Positions 23,001-36,150 of a stretch of DNA of 64,000 nt are shown piece after piece. This DNA is from Cololabis saira. Taxonomy: Eukaryota; Chordata; Actinopteri; Beloniformes; Belonidae. Where the stretch lies: the NCBI RefSeq assembly GCF_033807715.1, contig NC_084592.1, forward strand, positions 21,948,501 to 22,012,500. The letters are read 5' to 3'. Each line of letters opens with the position of its first letter. Positions within the stretch are counted from its first letter, which is position 1. A program made the position numbers and the translations under genes. The notes beneath the pieces were generated by a model. It did not search any database, was not told where the DNA came from, and saw nothing but the letters and a program-made list of their open reading frames with translations.

Positions 23001-26000
23001 TTGCTCTTGCAAAGATCGGGTGTCTTCCGGCGCCCCGACAGCAAGCTTCAGCACACTGGGGAACTCACTGTGGCTTCCTTTGCTGTTGGCACGGCGATGG
23101 CGAGGCTTGCTTCTGTAGCGGGTCTTGCCAGGAGGCGTGGAGACCTTGGGGCTGGCCGACAGCGGTGAGGGGGAGGGAAGAGGGTCAAGGCCGGGGATGC
23201 CATCAGAGCGCAGCAAGTCCGGCCTGTAAGAAATGTGTTTGGTCACATTAATATCATTTATTGACGTCTAGTCTGTCTTAGGGCTGGGCGATATATCGAG
23301 ATTTTAATATATATCGATATATTTTCAAACGCGATATGGTACGAGACAATATCGTTTATATCGATTATTAAAAAAATATATATATTTTTTTTTATGATTT
23401 TGATATAGCTTATTTTGTGACGAATTGACTTGAATGTTTTATTTGAGATTTGTACAAATGTTTTGTTATTTGCAGAACTGTCAACCTCAGTGGAAAAGTC
23501 TGCCTGTTACCGTCTACATTGTATTAATTGCACAGTGTATTTTAATTTAATTGTTATGCAGGAAAGGGATATTTATTTTATTTTATTCAAGAAGCATTTT
23601 TATTCTATATATGCAGGCAGTTTATTTTTATTTCATTTGTTTTATACATTTTGATATTGTGCAGACCTCTGTTAACAAAGGTACCTGTGTGACATTTGGC
23701 ACGAGGCTTTGTATTAAAACTGACTGTTTTTTTAAGGGTTTGCCTCAGAAAAAAATGAAGCTAACAGGGATGCTATGCTATAATGCTTTGGGGGAAACCC
23801 CAATTAAGGCACAGAAAAAATATCGATATATATCGAGTATCGCCATTTAGCTAGAAAATATCGAGATATGACTTTTGGTCCATATCGCCCAGCCCTAGTC
23901 TGTCTTTCCTATTTGTACGTAAATCATGCTTGTCAGATCAAGCATTAGGAAAAGCACGCTCAACAGTAAATGTTAGATAAGATGAGAATCCATTTAGAGG
24001 TGTCATCGCGACAAGAATTAACTTCTCAGTTTGCAAATAATTCAGACCTTCTGGTGGGCATCCCAGCTTTGTGGGAGATGCTTCCCTTCTTCTTGATGAG
24101 CTTCTCAACAGCATTGGACCTGACGATGGGTCGGACCAGGTGGCGTTTGTAGGTCCCGGGGTATTTCTTCTCCACTGCCTGCTCTCGCCTGCAGTGATGA
24201 CAGATTTACTTAGCTTTTCTTTGCTCTGGTCCAGAATTACGTGTAAAGAGGTTAATCAAACCACCGGCAGACAAATCAAATCAGGTGTAAAATATTGTTT
24301 AGGACCGTGTGAAAGGTAAAAAAAAAAAAAAAATATTGAAAATTAGGCTGGAGTCACTACACAAAACATCCTGAGACTTTTATTTCAAATGCCTCGGGGG
24401 GGAAAATGAGACATTAATTTGTAACAAATATCTCTAAAACAAGGTGAGTTTTCCTTTTCTGTTAAAAGAAAATCAAACTACTTTGAACTTAGTTCAAAGC
24501 ATCTGGAGAATGTACAGTGTTTATGATTAGAAATACTGATATAGTGACAACCGGTAAATCCTGTTTATGACAAAATGAGCAGAAAGACAAAAAAGCAAAT
24601 CAGCAGTGAATTTCTATAGTGAAATGTACATATACACATATATATATATATATATATGTACATATACATACTTCATCAGCTCTTTCTCTCGGACCTCCAG
24701 CTGCAGCATGATGGCACTGAGCTCCATGTAGAGGTTGTTGGCTCTCTCCAGCTTCCTCTCATAGTGCTCTCGGATGTCCAGCGCATGCCTGACGGTGTCC
24801 AGAAAATACAGAAATCAGTTCACTGTCAACGTGCTCAGTGTCTCTTTGTTTTTCCCTTTCTTTGCTCACTCACCGGAGTTCATCCCTCCTGCGTCGGATC
24901 AGCTCCTCATCCAGCCTGTGGATGCACGTGCCTTCACTTTTGATCTTCTCAAAGTGCTTCTTGACTTCCTCCCTCCACTCTGCCTGCAATATGGACAGAC
25001 ACACAGTTCTGATGGTACTCTGAGAATCCAATAAGAGATCTAAAAATAAATGCTAATAGCTGCATAACAAACCAAATGCATCACAAGGTAAACACAGCGA
25101 CTGGCAAAGGTGAAAGTAGTTTTTTTTTTCTGAATTAGTCCAAACCTGAGACTTGAAGTATGTCTCCTGAGGCGTTCCAAGAATGTCAGCAGAGGCAATG
25201 TCGAGGTGTAGAAGAATCTGACGAAATGAAGGCCTATTCCTGGGTTTCCCTTGCCTGGAGTTAACAGTAACCATCAAGCGTTCAGACACAACCACTATAA
25301 CACCTGAAACAAGCAGCCACTCATCATTTCTGGACCATGCTCACCATGTTTGCTTCATGAGGATTTTAAACCCATCTGGGCATGTGGAGGGCACTGGAAG
25401 GTGTAGACTGTTGCTGCCAACGCCCCAGATGATGGCAGAGGAGTCCACATCTTTGTAGGGAATCTCTCCTGTGAGCAGTTCCCATAACACAACTCCAAAT
25501 GACCTGCAATGCACACGTTCACACAGACACATTAACAGCACATCAACAACGATTCTTAAAAGATGATTTATCTTAGATATTTGATATGCAACGACTCACC
25601 AGATGTCTACTTTTTCAGACACAGGCTCGTTTCTGATGACTTCCGGGGCCATCCACGCCACTGTGCCCGCAAATGACATCTTTGTACTTTTGTCACTGAG
25701 CTCTTTGGACGTTCCAAAGTCAGAGATTTTCACAGTGTCGTTATGGGTGACTAAGACGCTGGAACACACAAAGCGAAAGCATGATCATTAGTTAGTATTG
25801 ACGCCTTTTTGATTACGAGGCGGACAAGAAGGCCTTACAGGATGAGCTAAGTACATCCTTCAGTTTGATGTAGATGCCTTTCCAGTGATATTGTGGTGGG
25901 GTTTTTTTTTTCTTTGTTAACAGAAATAGAATTCTGAGTCACCCTCTAAGCAAAATGAGACTGACCTTTTCAGCATATTCAGCCCTCTTTCATTCTGCTG

Positions 26001-29000
26001 ACTAATACAGTGTATGGCACTGCTGCTGCAGTGTGTTGATATTGATTAGAAAGCGCTACGGATACAGTAGTGCAGAGGATGAGACAGGAAGAGAAGGATG
26101 TGAACAACACTCTCTTACTCTTACAGCTTTTATTATCTCTAAAGATGGTATTATTGTTAATGTCACATTATTCAGAGCTGAAAGGATGTATTGCAGCAGC
26201 TGCTGCGGTTCAAGACATTTCAGACAAAGCTGCTGAGCTGTTCCAGCGAGGTTACAGATCAGCTTTAAGAGCGTGACTTCGGCCTCCATGTGCTCTGTAT
26301 AACAATGATGCAGCAGGTGAGCAAGCATTTATTTCCCACTGATCAAGAGGAAGTAACCTTGCGTTACAAACCGCCACACTCCGTGATCTGGCAATACAAC
26401 TGCATAATTGATGCAGATGATTCAAAAGTTTTACAGGCACATCGAGGTCACACATGAGTGGAAAAAATGAAGGAAAGCCTACTATATCTATATTTCCATT
26501 TGACAATACCAGGAAGACAGTTTCTCACTTGGGAGACTTGAGATCTCTGTGAATGATCTTGTGCAGGTGTAGGTAGTTCATGCCGCTGGCGATGCCTGAA
26601 GCCCAGTCCACCAGCAGCCTGGGTGTCACTTTCCTTCCCGCCCTCAGCACTTCATACAGCTGACCCTGCGCACAATACTCCATGATGATGCAGTAACAAG
26701 GCGCCTGCGTGCACACGCCCCTGGGATACGCAAAATAAAACAAAACATTTGCTTTAATACACAAAGAGACAAATTCAATATCAGCAAATAACCAACCAAA
26801 AATCAGGCAACATCCAGGCTGATGAGCTCACAGACTTACTTGAAGCTGATGATGTTGGGATGCTTGAGTTTGCGCAGGGGTTTGATGTCCGTCTCTTTCT
26901 GTTCTCGCACCTTTTTGATGGCAACCTCCTCGGAGCGGAATTTGCCCAAGAAGACGGCTCCCTGTGCACCGCTGCCCAGCCACTGCAGCTCAGAAATCTC
27001 CTCAAAGGGAACCTCCCACATGTCTGCAAACAGGAAAATGGCATTTCATCATTGTAACGACAGCACAGTCAAGTGATCTTTTGCATTGTTTTTTAGTCCA
27101 TCTACCCAACTCGCTGTCACTTTGCTCTGCAGGAGAATCAGATACAAGCTTATCCCTCAGTAGAAGTCCCTGCATAGCACTCTATAAAAAGCTATAACTA
27201 GCAACTTGCTAGACAGAAGGAAACGTTTCTGTATGAACCTTGGTCGCCGTCTAAAATGTATCTACAGCCAATTAATTTATATGTCATATCTTGTTTGTTA
27301 GAGGCAAATGAATTATATTTTTCAGTTTCTTTAATAAAGGAAATCCAAACATTTAAGGAAACAGTTACAAATGATGATAAATTAAATAAATGTCTTGCAG
27401 TTTACGTCTTACTCTTATTTTTTTCTCTAACAGTGAGGTGCAGATATGTGACAACCGCGAAATAAGCATTAATAATTGTAGTAATTGGTCGTATTGAGTC
27501 AAAACAAGAGAGATGTTTCTCCATCCCTGCTAAGGGCTGCTGAAAACAGTAGCACTATGTGCCGGACTGGTCACAAGCCCCAGTCCAGTTCTACCTTCTT
27601 CTGACCTTGACTGGTCTCCTGCGGCCTGCATGTGCAGCCTGTGCAGCAGCCCGGCAGCAAGGTGAGGCTACCTTTACCATGACCTCAATTCAAGCTGACA
27701 GCTGTGTAGTCTCACTCACAACTGCAATATGTTGGAGCTAGGAACAGATATTCAATTACAGTTTCAGATTACATTAGGGGAAACAGGAGTGAATCCTCCG
27801 TTTTATTTCCCCTAAGTCTTAAAGAGGGAAGTAGGGTTGCCACCCTTCCCATAAAATACGGAATTGTCCTTTATTTGAGAAAAAAATGTTGCATCCCTTA
27901 TTCAACTAATACGGGATGCGTTTTGTCCCGTATTTTCATTAACGCTAGTTAAACGCTAGTATTCTAGTTGCATTATTGAAATAAGTTAACTTTTACACCA
28001 TATTCTAGTTGAATTATTGAAATAAGTTAACTTTTACACCATATTCTAGTTGAATTATTGAAATAAATTAACTTTTACACCATATTCTAGTTGAATTATT
28101 GAAATAAATTAACTTTTACACCATATTCTTCACCTGTAGGCTATATTATACATCTGGGCTGATGTGGACATACATAGCATAGGGTTGGCTGTCTTTACAG
28201 TCATGCAAGTTCAATGCTATTAAAGCACTTTAAACTTTAAATCAAAGCATTTTGTTTTTTCATATAAAATAAACACATTTTTATTCAGTTTAGAAGTTTT
28301 GGGGCTTTTTTTTTGGCTCCTGCGCTGCTGAAATCAGGGCGTCCCTTATTTCTATTTCTGAAAGGTGGCAACCCTAGAGGGAAGTGCATTTTAATCAACC
28401 ACATAGGATTTCCTTTTTTAAACCAACATATCCCTAAATATGAGCTCCAGAGCTAACCTTGTTGTTGCAGCTTGTATTCTGTCGAGTACGTTTTCCCGAT
28501 TATATTCCACACCGGCCGGAGGCAGCCGAACAGCCCCTCTAGGAAGCCTCCCGATCCAGGCCCCGCTCTGTGGAAGTGTAGTTTGATGTCATCGTGGTGA
28601 CATGGCGGGTGGTGCGGTCTTCCTTCTTCACTGTGGTCCACCGGGCAGTCGCCCTCTCCCGTGTGCTCATCCATGCCACTACCGCACCCGCCGTGCTCGC
28701 AGGAGGCGGGTGACACCGCTTCCTCGTGGTCGTGCTCCTGCAGCTGGAGCACGCTGTTGTCGAAATGTCCGCCTTCGCTGCGCGTGGAGTCCACGCTCAA
28801 GGCCGTGTTGGCTGGGCTGACGCCTCCCAGCGCAGACTCCTCGTCCTGGCCGGCTGGCGTCTGCAGCGGAACGGCCAGGTGTGTCGGCGGGGCGAGGTCT
28901 GTGATAATCTGAGGAGGTAAGTTCGGGGCCTGAAGAGGCTGAAGGGGCTGGGAGTTGGGTGGGTTGGATTTCTTCATGGCATCCCCGACCACAGTGAGTT

Positions 29001-29094
29001 TGAGCTCTTCCTTCAGCTTCCCCACCAACAGACTGGGGCAGGAAGTCCACGACAGCACCTCTGGGGAGCTACCCATGGTGTCGTGCATGTGCAT
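20077..29094 (-). CDS. map3k13: mitogen-activated protein kinase kinase kinase 13 (LZK), complete coding region
   Basis: A mixed-lineage Ser/Thr MAP3K that phosphorylates MKK4/MKK7 and drives JNK/p38 stress and axon-injury signalling. Coding exons: 28458-29094, 26840-27023, 26529-26720, 25600-25758, 25345-25503, 25146-25254, 24874-24983, 24672-24788, 24048-24188, 22464-23223, 22302-22372, 21115-21406, 20077-20178; 3033 nt, 1010 residues plus stop (human about 966). The start at 29094 has an in-frame TGA upstream. Domains: acidic N-terminus with [19 protein letters not shown] (about 188-206); kinase about 216-460 with [11 protein letters not shown] (229-239), Lys249, HRDLKSPN (331-338) and DFG (351-353); paired leucine-zipper/coiled-coil helices after it; basic linker; Ser/Pro-rich tail with a run of about ten His; acidic [17 protein letters not shown]; conserved [16 protein letters not shown]. 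The tail [15 protein letters not shown] and C-terminal block identify MAP3K13 rather than MAP3K12. Two hAT-like elements lie in introns and a third abuts an acceptor. Confidence 0.96.
21436..22120 (+). mobile_element. hAT-like microsatellite-bearing element, copy 1 (TSD CTCTGAAT)
   Basis: The ends are TAGAGATGGGCGGTAT and ATATCGCCCATTCCTA. The 8-bp duplications CTCTGAAT at 21428-21435 and 22121-22128 are perfect. The core is (TTCC)n with seven early TTTCTCC interruptions (21557-21975). It lies in a map3k13 intron, its left end 29 bp from the acceptor of exon 21115-21406. It has no real coding capacity. Confidence 0.9.
21557..21975. repeat. (TTCC)n tract inside hAT-like copy 1
   Basis: A pyrimidine-only strand of about 420 bp. 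The first 165 bp repeat a larger unit (TTTCTCCTTTCCTTCCTTCC), the rest is pure TTCC. The SFLPSFLP frames are artefacts. Confidence 0.98.
23279..23897 (+). mobile_element. hAT-like element with TAGGGCTGGGCGATAT ends, copy A (TSD GTCTGTCT)
   Basis: Terminal repeats TAGGGCTGGGCGATAT and ATATCGCCCAGCCCTA. Perfect 8-bp duplications GTCTGTCT occur at 23271-23278 and 23898-23905. The 619-bp element sits in a map3k13 intron, 56 bp upstream of exon 22464-23223. An inverted sister is at 43514-44128. Sub-terminal ATATCGATATAT repeats could be transposase-binding sites (inference). Confidence 0.9.
27832..28376. mobile_element. hAT-like element with TAGGGTTGCCACC ends (TSD GAGGGAAG)
   Basis: The left end TAGGGTTGCCACC and right end GGTGGCAACCCTA are perfect inverted repeats. 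Duplications GAGGGAAG occur at 27824-27831 and 28377-28384. It contains a 41-bp minisatellite (27950-28130). It lies in the first map3k13 coding intron. A remnant of a related end is at 55893-56000. Confidence 0.9.
27950..28130. repeat. 41-bp minisatellite (about 4 copies) inside hAT-like element
   Basis: The unit starts TTAACTTTTACACCATATTC and continues TAGTTGAATTATTGAAATAA. The copies are almost identical, with a G/A change at the first base of the unit. Tandem, so not a CRISPR-type spaced array. Confidence 0.9.
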
Positions 29095-29161
29095 GGGCTG
29101 CCCAGTAAGGATGAGTGGGACACGTCCTAACGCACTGGTTTGCCTGAAGGTTGAAAATCAC
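28458..29161 (-). other. map3k13: map3k13 first coding exon (whole exon)
   Basis: The acceptor TTCTGCAG precedes 29161 and the donor AAG|GTTAGC follows 28458. The first 67 nt are untranslated and include an in-frame TGA, which fixes the ATG at 29094. The exon encodes the divergent acidic N-terminus and ends just before the kinase domain. Confidence 0.8.
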
Positions 29162-29511
29162 CTGCAGAACAGGGAGGTAGATAAAGAGAAGAGAAAGAAG
29201 GCATTTGTTAAAAGCTGTACTTTATTACAAAAACATAAAGCAAGGTTAAATCCATTTAACTGATTTCAGTGTAGTCACTTCTAATGAAATACGAACTGCT
29301 GCCATAATGGGGGGGGGGCTATTACTACACAATCCTCTCATTCTGTTTCATAGATCTGGGATTGAGAGAGATTACATTAATGATCATCATTTTAAGCTAT
29401 GGAGTGCAAGCGCTGCAGGATGGAGGATGTCAGAGAGGGTTTAAATCAGTGCATGAGAGACGAAATGACGTTGCATAGTAAACAGAAATAAAACGATTCT
29501 GGGAAACTTAC

Positions 29512-29750
29512 GGGAAACAGTCGGGCTCAACCAATCACACAGACCGGGGAACGAGGCATTTTCTATTATCTCTGCGAAGCAGTAACGGTACAGAAGGGAT
29601 TAAAGGTTGTGTCGCGTATTGGGACTGCTGAGAGCAAGACATCTGGTGCACACGCAGCCCGTTTCCCCTGCTTAACCAGCAACGCCGGACACAGACACCG
29701 CAGGCCCGGCGGGCCCGGCAGCAGCACACACATGCAGCTGTCGCGCAGAA
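29512..29750 (-). promoter_or_regulatory. candidate map3k13 promoter / non-coding 5' exon
   Basis: A local GC-rich block (29640-29750, with GGCCCGGCGGGCCCGGC) precedes, on the minus strand, a consensus donor TTTCCC|GTAAGT (exon end 29512). That is 350 bp upstream of the acceptor of the first coding exon (29161). The layout fits an untranslated first exon with its promoter just beyond 29750. The small frame in it is not in phase with any conserved protein. Inference from splice signals only. Confidence 0.45.
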
Positions 29751-29759
29751 TACACGATT

Positions 29760-32700
29760 TCAGGTTTCTTCAGTTGCAGAATCAACAGCGAAAAGATGTC
29801 TGCTGTATTTGTCTATTAAGACTTAAAAATAAGACACTGCTGGTACATAAACTCAACATCATCACACAAATCCTCTACAACAGGATAACTGCACTTATTT
29901 GTACTATGAGACGGTTATATTTTACAGCATGCCTGTCATTAAAAGATTCCTAGACCAAAACTACCTGATTTTTGACAAATCTGCTCTAATCTCAAGCACG
30001 CGCCCGTAACACCAACGATACTGATGAATATCGATACAGATAAATCAGTTTTCAATTAGTAAATGTGTTTTTTGAGGAGCGTCTGAATGCATCAGCATCA
30101 TTTTTCCTCCAGTGAGTTGGCACATCATGACAACCGAGTCAGAAAACACATCTCCATCGTCAACATGTTTAATTATTTTTTATTTTTTATTGACAGGTCA
30201 GACTTTAAGAAAATTGTAAGTCTGTGTTTGGATGCTCTGGATAAACTTTAGATATAACCTAAAAAGTGATCGTTTCAAATAAAATAAATGAAGAAAGTAG
30301 AGATATTACAGGTTTCAAAGGGCACTGATAAAAGTAAATCGTTTTATATTGTTATTTTGCTCAAAAACAGCTGTCACTACTGTCCACAAAAGCCTAAGGC
30401 AAAAACATTGATAATTCAAACAAAGCAAAAGCTGTCTGCCTTTCAAACTGTTCACCTGCACCACAAGAGTAAACATGGATGAATATAGATAGATCTGGTT
30501 TGGCAAAACGATCTTAACTCAAGCTTCATCTACCGGTTCACATCTAAAAGTCTCAATCGATAACAGTTTTAAAAGTTCAGAACACAGAAAAAGCCAATAT
30601 GTACAATCACAGTCCACAGATCAAAGTCCTCGAGGAAAGAGCCAGGGAGGCACCAGCGCTATGTTACGTGGAGGTGTTATGGAGAAGACACTCACGCATA
30701 GTCCGATCAAAGCGCGTTCGGTCCTCAGAGACCAGCAGAACGGAAGCACATTCTTCAACTTGGGTTGGGTCAAAGTGCAGCCCAGCCCTAAACGCTCTCA
30801 TGCACACAGCTTGTGTGTGGAAATCTATCAAACGTCCAACATCAAGAACGGATTTTTACAGCCTTAAAATGTGTTTCAATTAACTCGTTTGTTTAGAAAG
30901 AGAAAAAAAGGGAGGAAATAAAGGATCTTCAGACTGGAGACGCTCATGGCCACAACCTACGCTTCCAAGTCAACTTCTCCACAAGGATGCCACTTGAATG
31001 TTTGTGCAAATGCATGTAGTGTATCTGCATGTGTCCACTGGGGGTAACCTGAGCGCTGTGAGAGCGCGGCGGCTGCCAGGAGCTCATCTATAATGCAGGC
31101 CCGTCTCTAAGCAGGCTGCTGAGAGTGCAGGGGAAGGAGAGAACGCTCTCTCAGGTATCCAATAAATCCGTCCCTTCCAAAGCAGAGACAAATGAGCTGT
31201 GCGAGTGGAGGCAGACGCTGTAATTCCATCTCAACAAACAATTCACAGACCCGGGCTCCCGATATGGGCGACGTGGCGCGGATGAGGCCGCTAGACAGTC
31301 AAATCCATATGAGGGTGCGACAACTGTAACTTTTGCAGCCACATTCGAACTAAAATGCGGAAACAGAAAGTTCTATGCCTTTAAGTCATTTTCTTAAACA
31401 AAAGAATAAAAAATGAGGGGGAGAAGAAAATCTCTTTCCTTCTCTCATTAATCTCTAATGGCAGATCTCTATGTGCATAGTCCCATGAATAATGTCGGTG
31501 CCTGATCAAGAGGGGGCAAGGGTTTCATTTACATAGTCATTTATTTACACGACTTTCCGAAAGACATCGTGACTGGGTGCAAGGACACACAGACCATCCC
31601 TCTGACGACAATAAAACGGTTTGCAAAAACATGAACATTGGTTCAGCGGAGGACAATGGACGTATTAAGCAGAATAAAGAATATGAAGAATGGACCGAGG
31701 TAGAAGGAGAGACAGAGAGGGAGATTTACCAAGAGTTGATCCTTTAATCCCACTACAGGGATCTAGAGACATGCTTGTACAAACAGACCCTGTTTAGTCC
31801 TCCCCCTCAATTTACCTTATACTTCCTTTCATTGTTTGTATCTCAACTGATAATCACACAAAATATATATAAAAGCATGCATAATGTATGTATAGGAAGA
31901 CCCTACAGTGAAAAAGCCATTGGTACCCTTGGTATTGTGCATTTATCAAAGCTTAAACGAGCATCCATATTTATCTTTCAATCTCTTTATTGAGATTAAC
32001 CAGTCTACTTCTAGACTGGTTAATCAGTTAGCCGATTGATGGCGGATTTTCTTTTTTTTAAATAATCAGCATCAGCCATCTAGATGATGTATGCACAAAA
32101 TAAAAGCACATAATGTTCAGAACAAAATGACTCTACAAGCAAAAGTCAGTATTCAGCCCGACCTCTGTCACAGATTTAACTCGTTTTTTTAAGGAGACTG
32201 TCATATACAGATGATTAATTCATTAGGATTTTATTATATTTAGTTCTAAGAGCCAGGTTCCTGTATTTCTGCTGATGTTTGTGTGCATACACAACAGCTG
32301 GTGGTAGAGGGAGATCAAGTTCAGATAACACACATGCTCACACACACACACACCCTCAGGGCGTGTCTGGCAAGATCCCATAATCCCACTACTCCCAGCA
32401 GTCCACTGGGGAAGCAAATTCTCCTCGCGTCGCTCAGCAAACCCCAGTTGTTATAACTTGATAATGGCAGTGGATATTAATGGAGTAGCAGAGACATTTT
32501 TAACAGTAGCGGATGCACACGTTGCATTTGTGCTGACACACAAGCGGCGTCATCTGTGTCTCCGTTGCTCAGCTCCTCATTAAGAGGAGCCCTGCTGGGA
32601 CCCACGGGGGGGAACCTCCTTTCAGGTGGCAGCTGCGCCTGCAACAAAGAACCAATTTAGCCTCTATCCCACCTCATCATTCACACGTTACCATGTCAAC

Positions 32701-35700
32701 ACAGCATCCATCTTGACCTTATGCTAGCAGTCACACTTGATTTCATCCGCCGCTCGGGTCAGGACAGCCTGAAAGCCTGAAGGCCGCCGCTGAACCCTCA
32801 AAGACGGTCAGACAGGGAGAACGCAGCCGCTCCGTATAAATAAAAAGCCAAAGTTGTATATATCGTGTTTTAAGAGTTTTTTGGCGCAACTTTTTTAACA
32901 AAAAAATGAGTCTACCCAGTATTTTCATAGATTCCATACAAGGCACAAACAAATTGGCCGTAGGGTGCAGCACAGTGAGCCAGATTATAAATCTTTCACT
33001 CATTCTGGCGAGCTCATTTCTGAGAGAAAAGATCAATACCTGCACCAGAAGGTTTCCGTCCCTCCTGACCTCTCTTTAAAACAAGAAAAGTGCAAAACAG
33101 ATGGCAAGAGCAGCGCTGGGCTCCACGAGCACGTGATAGTTGCCGTTTTTTCTCAGTAGACAGCTGAACTCTGATATTTGTTCTTATTTCCCTGAGTCAG
33201 TGCAGACTATGGACTTCCACAGCCGCCGTTCACCGTGCCAGCGAACATCTCAGCGCGCTTTGATTCTGTTTCATAAATGTTATGAAATGTAATCTGCAAA
33301 TGTGACTTGAAGGGACTTCTTTGTTATTGCTGAAGCGGCCGAAACTGGAAGACATTAAGCAATACAAACATCAAAGAGAGCAACCTTTGCTGACAAAGCT
33401 GCACAGACCTGATTTGATTATTGGGATGTGGGTTGATGTCTAAATCAGCTTTAAGTCTCCATCTTGGCCACGGGTCCTGCCAGAGGGGACGGGACAGTGT
33501 ACCGTTGGTGGGTGAGAGTAATTATCTGCCGGCGTGGGGTTGAGCAGAAACCTGTCACAGAATTCAAGCATCTGCCATCTCGTACCTGACATTTCCCTCT
33601 AATCCTCCTCTTTCCTCATATTCCGATTCCCTCTGGTGATTCACCTTGGCTGACTTTAATACCTGGCGATGACTAGAAAGGAAAGCAGGCCACAGAGTAA
33701 TAATCCTCACCTGCTTACCTGCCAGTGTGGGTTTTGACTGGTGTTGCTGGGCAAACAGGAACAAGGTCAAAGCGCTGGTGCTATTCTCAGGGAAAATACC
33801 AGGTGGAGTAGTTAAGGATGTGTTCAGTTTGGGAGAGGATGGATGGCTCAGGTACACCAATGAAACAGGGCATAAAACCATTTCAACAAACCTCGCAGGG
33901 GCAATTTAATGTTCTGGAAGAATTTACAAAATGTCAGACACAGAAAGATTGTGAGCCATCGGGGCTCCAAACTCATGTATGAATTGTGCCTCAAATAGAC
34001 TCGGCTGGTACCAGCCAGAATTGGAGAGAATAAATAACTGAGAAAAAGAGTGTGCGTGATGCACACACACGTCACACTCTCCCCTCCAGCTTCCCTCCTC
34101 AGCCTCTCGGCCAGGCTGCAGCCAGCGATGCATCCAGGACACACCGTCTAAAATTTCCTCTGAAAAGCCCACAGAAACTTCAGCGTTTTGGAATGAATCA
34201 GACTCTTTGCCCCCAGTGATGCCAAACAGTAGATCTTTACAGCGCTCTATTTATAAAAACCTAACTAAATCCATCCGGACAGATTCAATAGAGACAGAAA
34301 AAGGATGGCGCGGCCAAGGAGACAAGGAGGAAGAAAAGCAGATTAGGGAGACACAAAACCAAACGCAGGACGGTGACTGGGGACGACGAGCAGAAGAAAA
34401 AGTGAAAGCAGAGAAATGTGAATGAGTAACAAGATGATGAAAGAGAAACTGCCATTTTGGAGCTACTGTTGACGGCTTGCGGCACGATACTGTACTGACA
34501 ACTCTCCAATGGGGGGGAAAAAAGACTCCCAAAGCGACAACAAAGGACACAAGAGGCGCCGGCTCCATGTGAACTGGGCCCCGTCTGCCCCGCACGACCA
34601 GGAGACAGCAGCAGACTCGCGCGCAGACAAACACACGCACAAGCGCTGTGCACCAGAGCAGCTGCTGCCACAACAATTCCCCTTGTGCTCTTTTAATAGG
34701 AGCGGCCTGCCTGACCCGCCGACAACAAGGAGAGACAGACAAACATGCATATTGCTAGAGACTGGCTGTGACTGACACCATTTTTTTTTTTTTTTAGAGG
34801 CTGGAATATTAAAAAGGCATAATTCTAAAGAGCGAGAAATAATAAAATAAAAATAAGTGGGGCATGCGAGTCTAACGGGAGTAAGTGGGTGTTGGACTGC
34901 ATGTTCTTTCTCCTGCCCAAAGACAGACTCTTGCACAGCAGAGAGCCGGGAAATCAATACACATTAGTGTTACTGTTAGCTCCTGGCTTCATATCATCCC
35001 TGCTTGCTTTTAAATAAAACTCAACACGCATGTAAATCTAAAAAGTACATCCAACCCCATAGTTAAAGTTAGACAATGTGCAGACTAAGCCCCCACAGAC
35101 ACGAATATGCTCCAATTTCTTTACTCTTTGGAAAATAGAGGATGGATGGATGGATGGATGGATGCTTCCCCAGCTCCCCACTCCTCCCCCTCCTCTCCTC
35201 CAAAGCCCGACCGCTGGATATCCATCCTGTGTAGTTACATAAACATGCTTAGTAGCAGAGGACAGAGGTGGGCCTACTCTGAGCTCTCCTGATAGTGAGT
35301 AAATTAGAGATGGATGAAGACGCAAACGGGGGTGGGGGTAGAAAAGTCAAAGATGATAAAGAAGGGGAGGGAAAAAAAAATTGAGAAAGTTATTTTAGGT
35401 TAAATACGAGACTGTAGATGCAAAGTCAGTGAGGTCTGTGCATATGCACACAGAGCTGCCCGTGGCTGTACACAGAACACGTGTGTCCCAGAAAAGCCTG
35501 TCATCTCTGGCTGTGTCTGGTATATCTAGTTTTAAAAGAGAAAAAATAAAAAGAAGAAGTGGAGGAGAAAGTAGGGGTCGTGGTACCTTCTCCTAAATGA
35601 TCACCTGTCCTTCAGAGGGCACATAGAGGCACTGCATCAAAAAGCAGAATCAACGTCACTGCTGAGCCTAAAATAGCTCCAGCGCGCACACAGACGCACG

Positions 35701-36150
35701 ACTGCTCAACACACTCCTGCAGCACTCCTGCTGGAGACAACACGGACCCCCGACACACATGCAAACAGTACTACAGACCCTAGACAATGCCTACATGCAG
35801 ATGCGTAATAAAAGACAAACTGCACTAAAGTCATACCCACATGCAGGAGGAGGAGGCGGGGTACCTCCACATCACACTGATTTTAGTCAGATGAGCAGCA
35901 AAGACACAGCATCAGCACATACTCACGGCGGACAGAGCTCAGATTCATGGTCCTTTCTCAGCTCTGAGGCAGGGATGGGAGGGGGAGAAAAAAAAAGAAA
36001 GCTTGCGAGGACAGCTGAACTGATGTTCGGGATGCGAGAAAACCCAGAAAGAAAGGCAAGGAGAAAGGAAAACGGACATTCCTCTAACTCCCGCAGCACC
36101 TGGGTTGTGAGTGGGTGGGCGGCATGTATCATCACCGGGTCGCTGAGGAC
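29760..36150. other. non-coding stretch upstream of map3k13
   Basis: No exon of a recognisable protein on either strand. It is mostly unique sequence with few transposons: a 13-bp-arm hairpin (31994-32025), short CA (32340) and GGAT (35141-35163) runs, and mixed-sequence GC-moderate stretches. It may hold regulatory DNA of map3k13, but nothing in the sequence proves this. Confidence 0.6.

Noticed and set aside
22848..23168. Plus-strand frame opposite the large map3k13 exon
   Set aside because: Shadow of the GC-rich real exon on the minus strand.
27950..28130. Possible CRISPR array
   Set aside because: Units are contiguous with no spacers, and the DNA is vertebrate.
34251..34957. Overlapping frames of 128-164 codons on the minus strand upstream of map3k13
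   Set aside because: Cys/Ser-rich with no recognisable domain and no splice structure; chance opens in a GC-moderate region.
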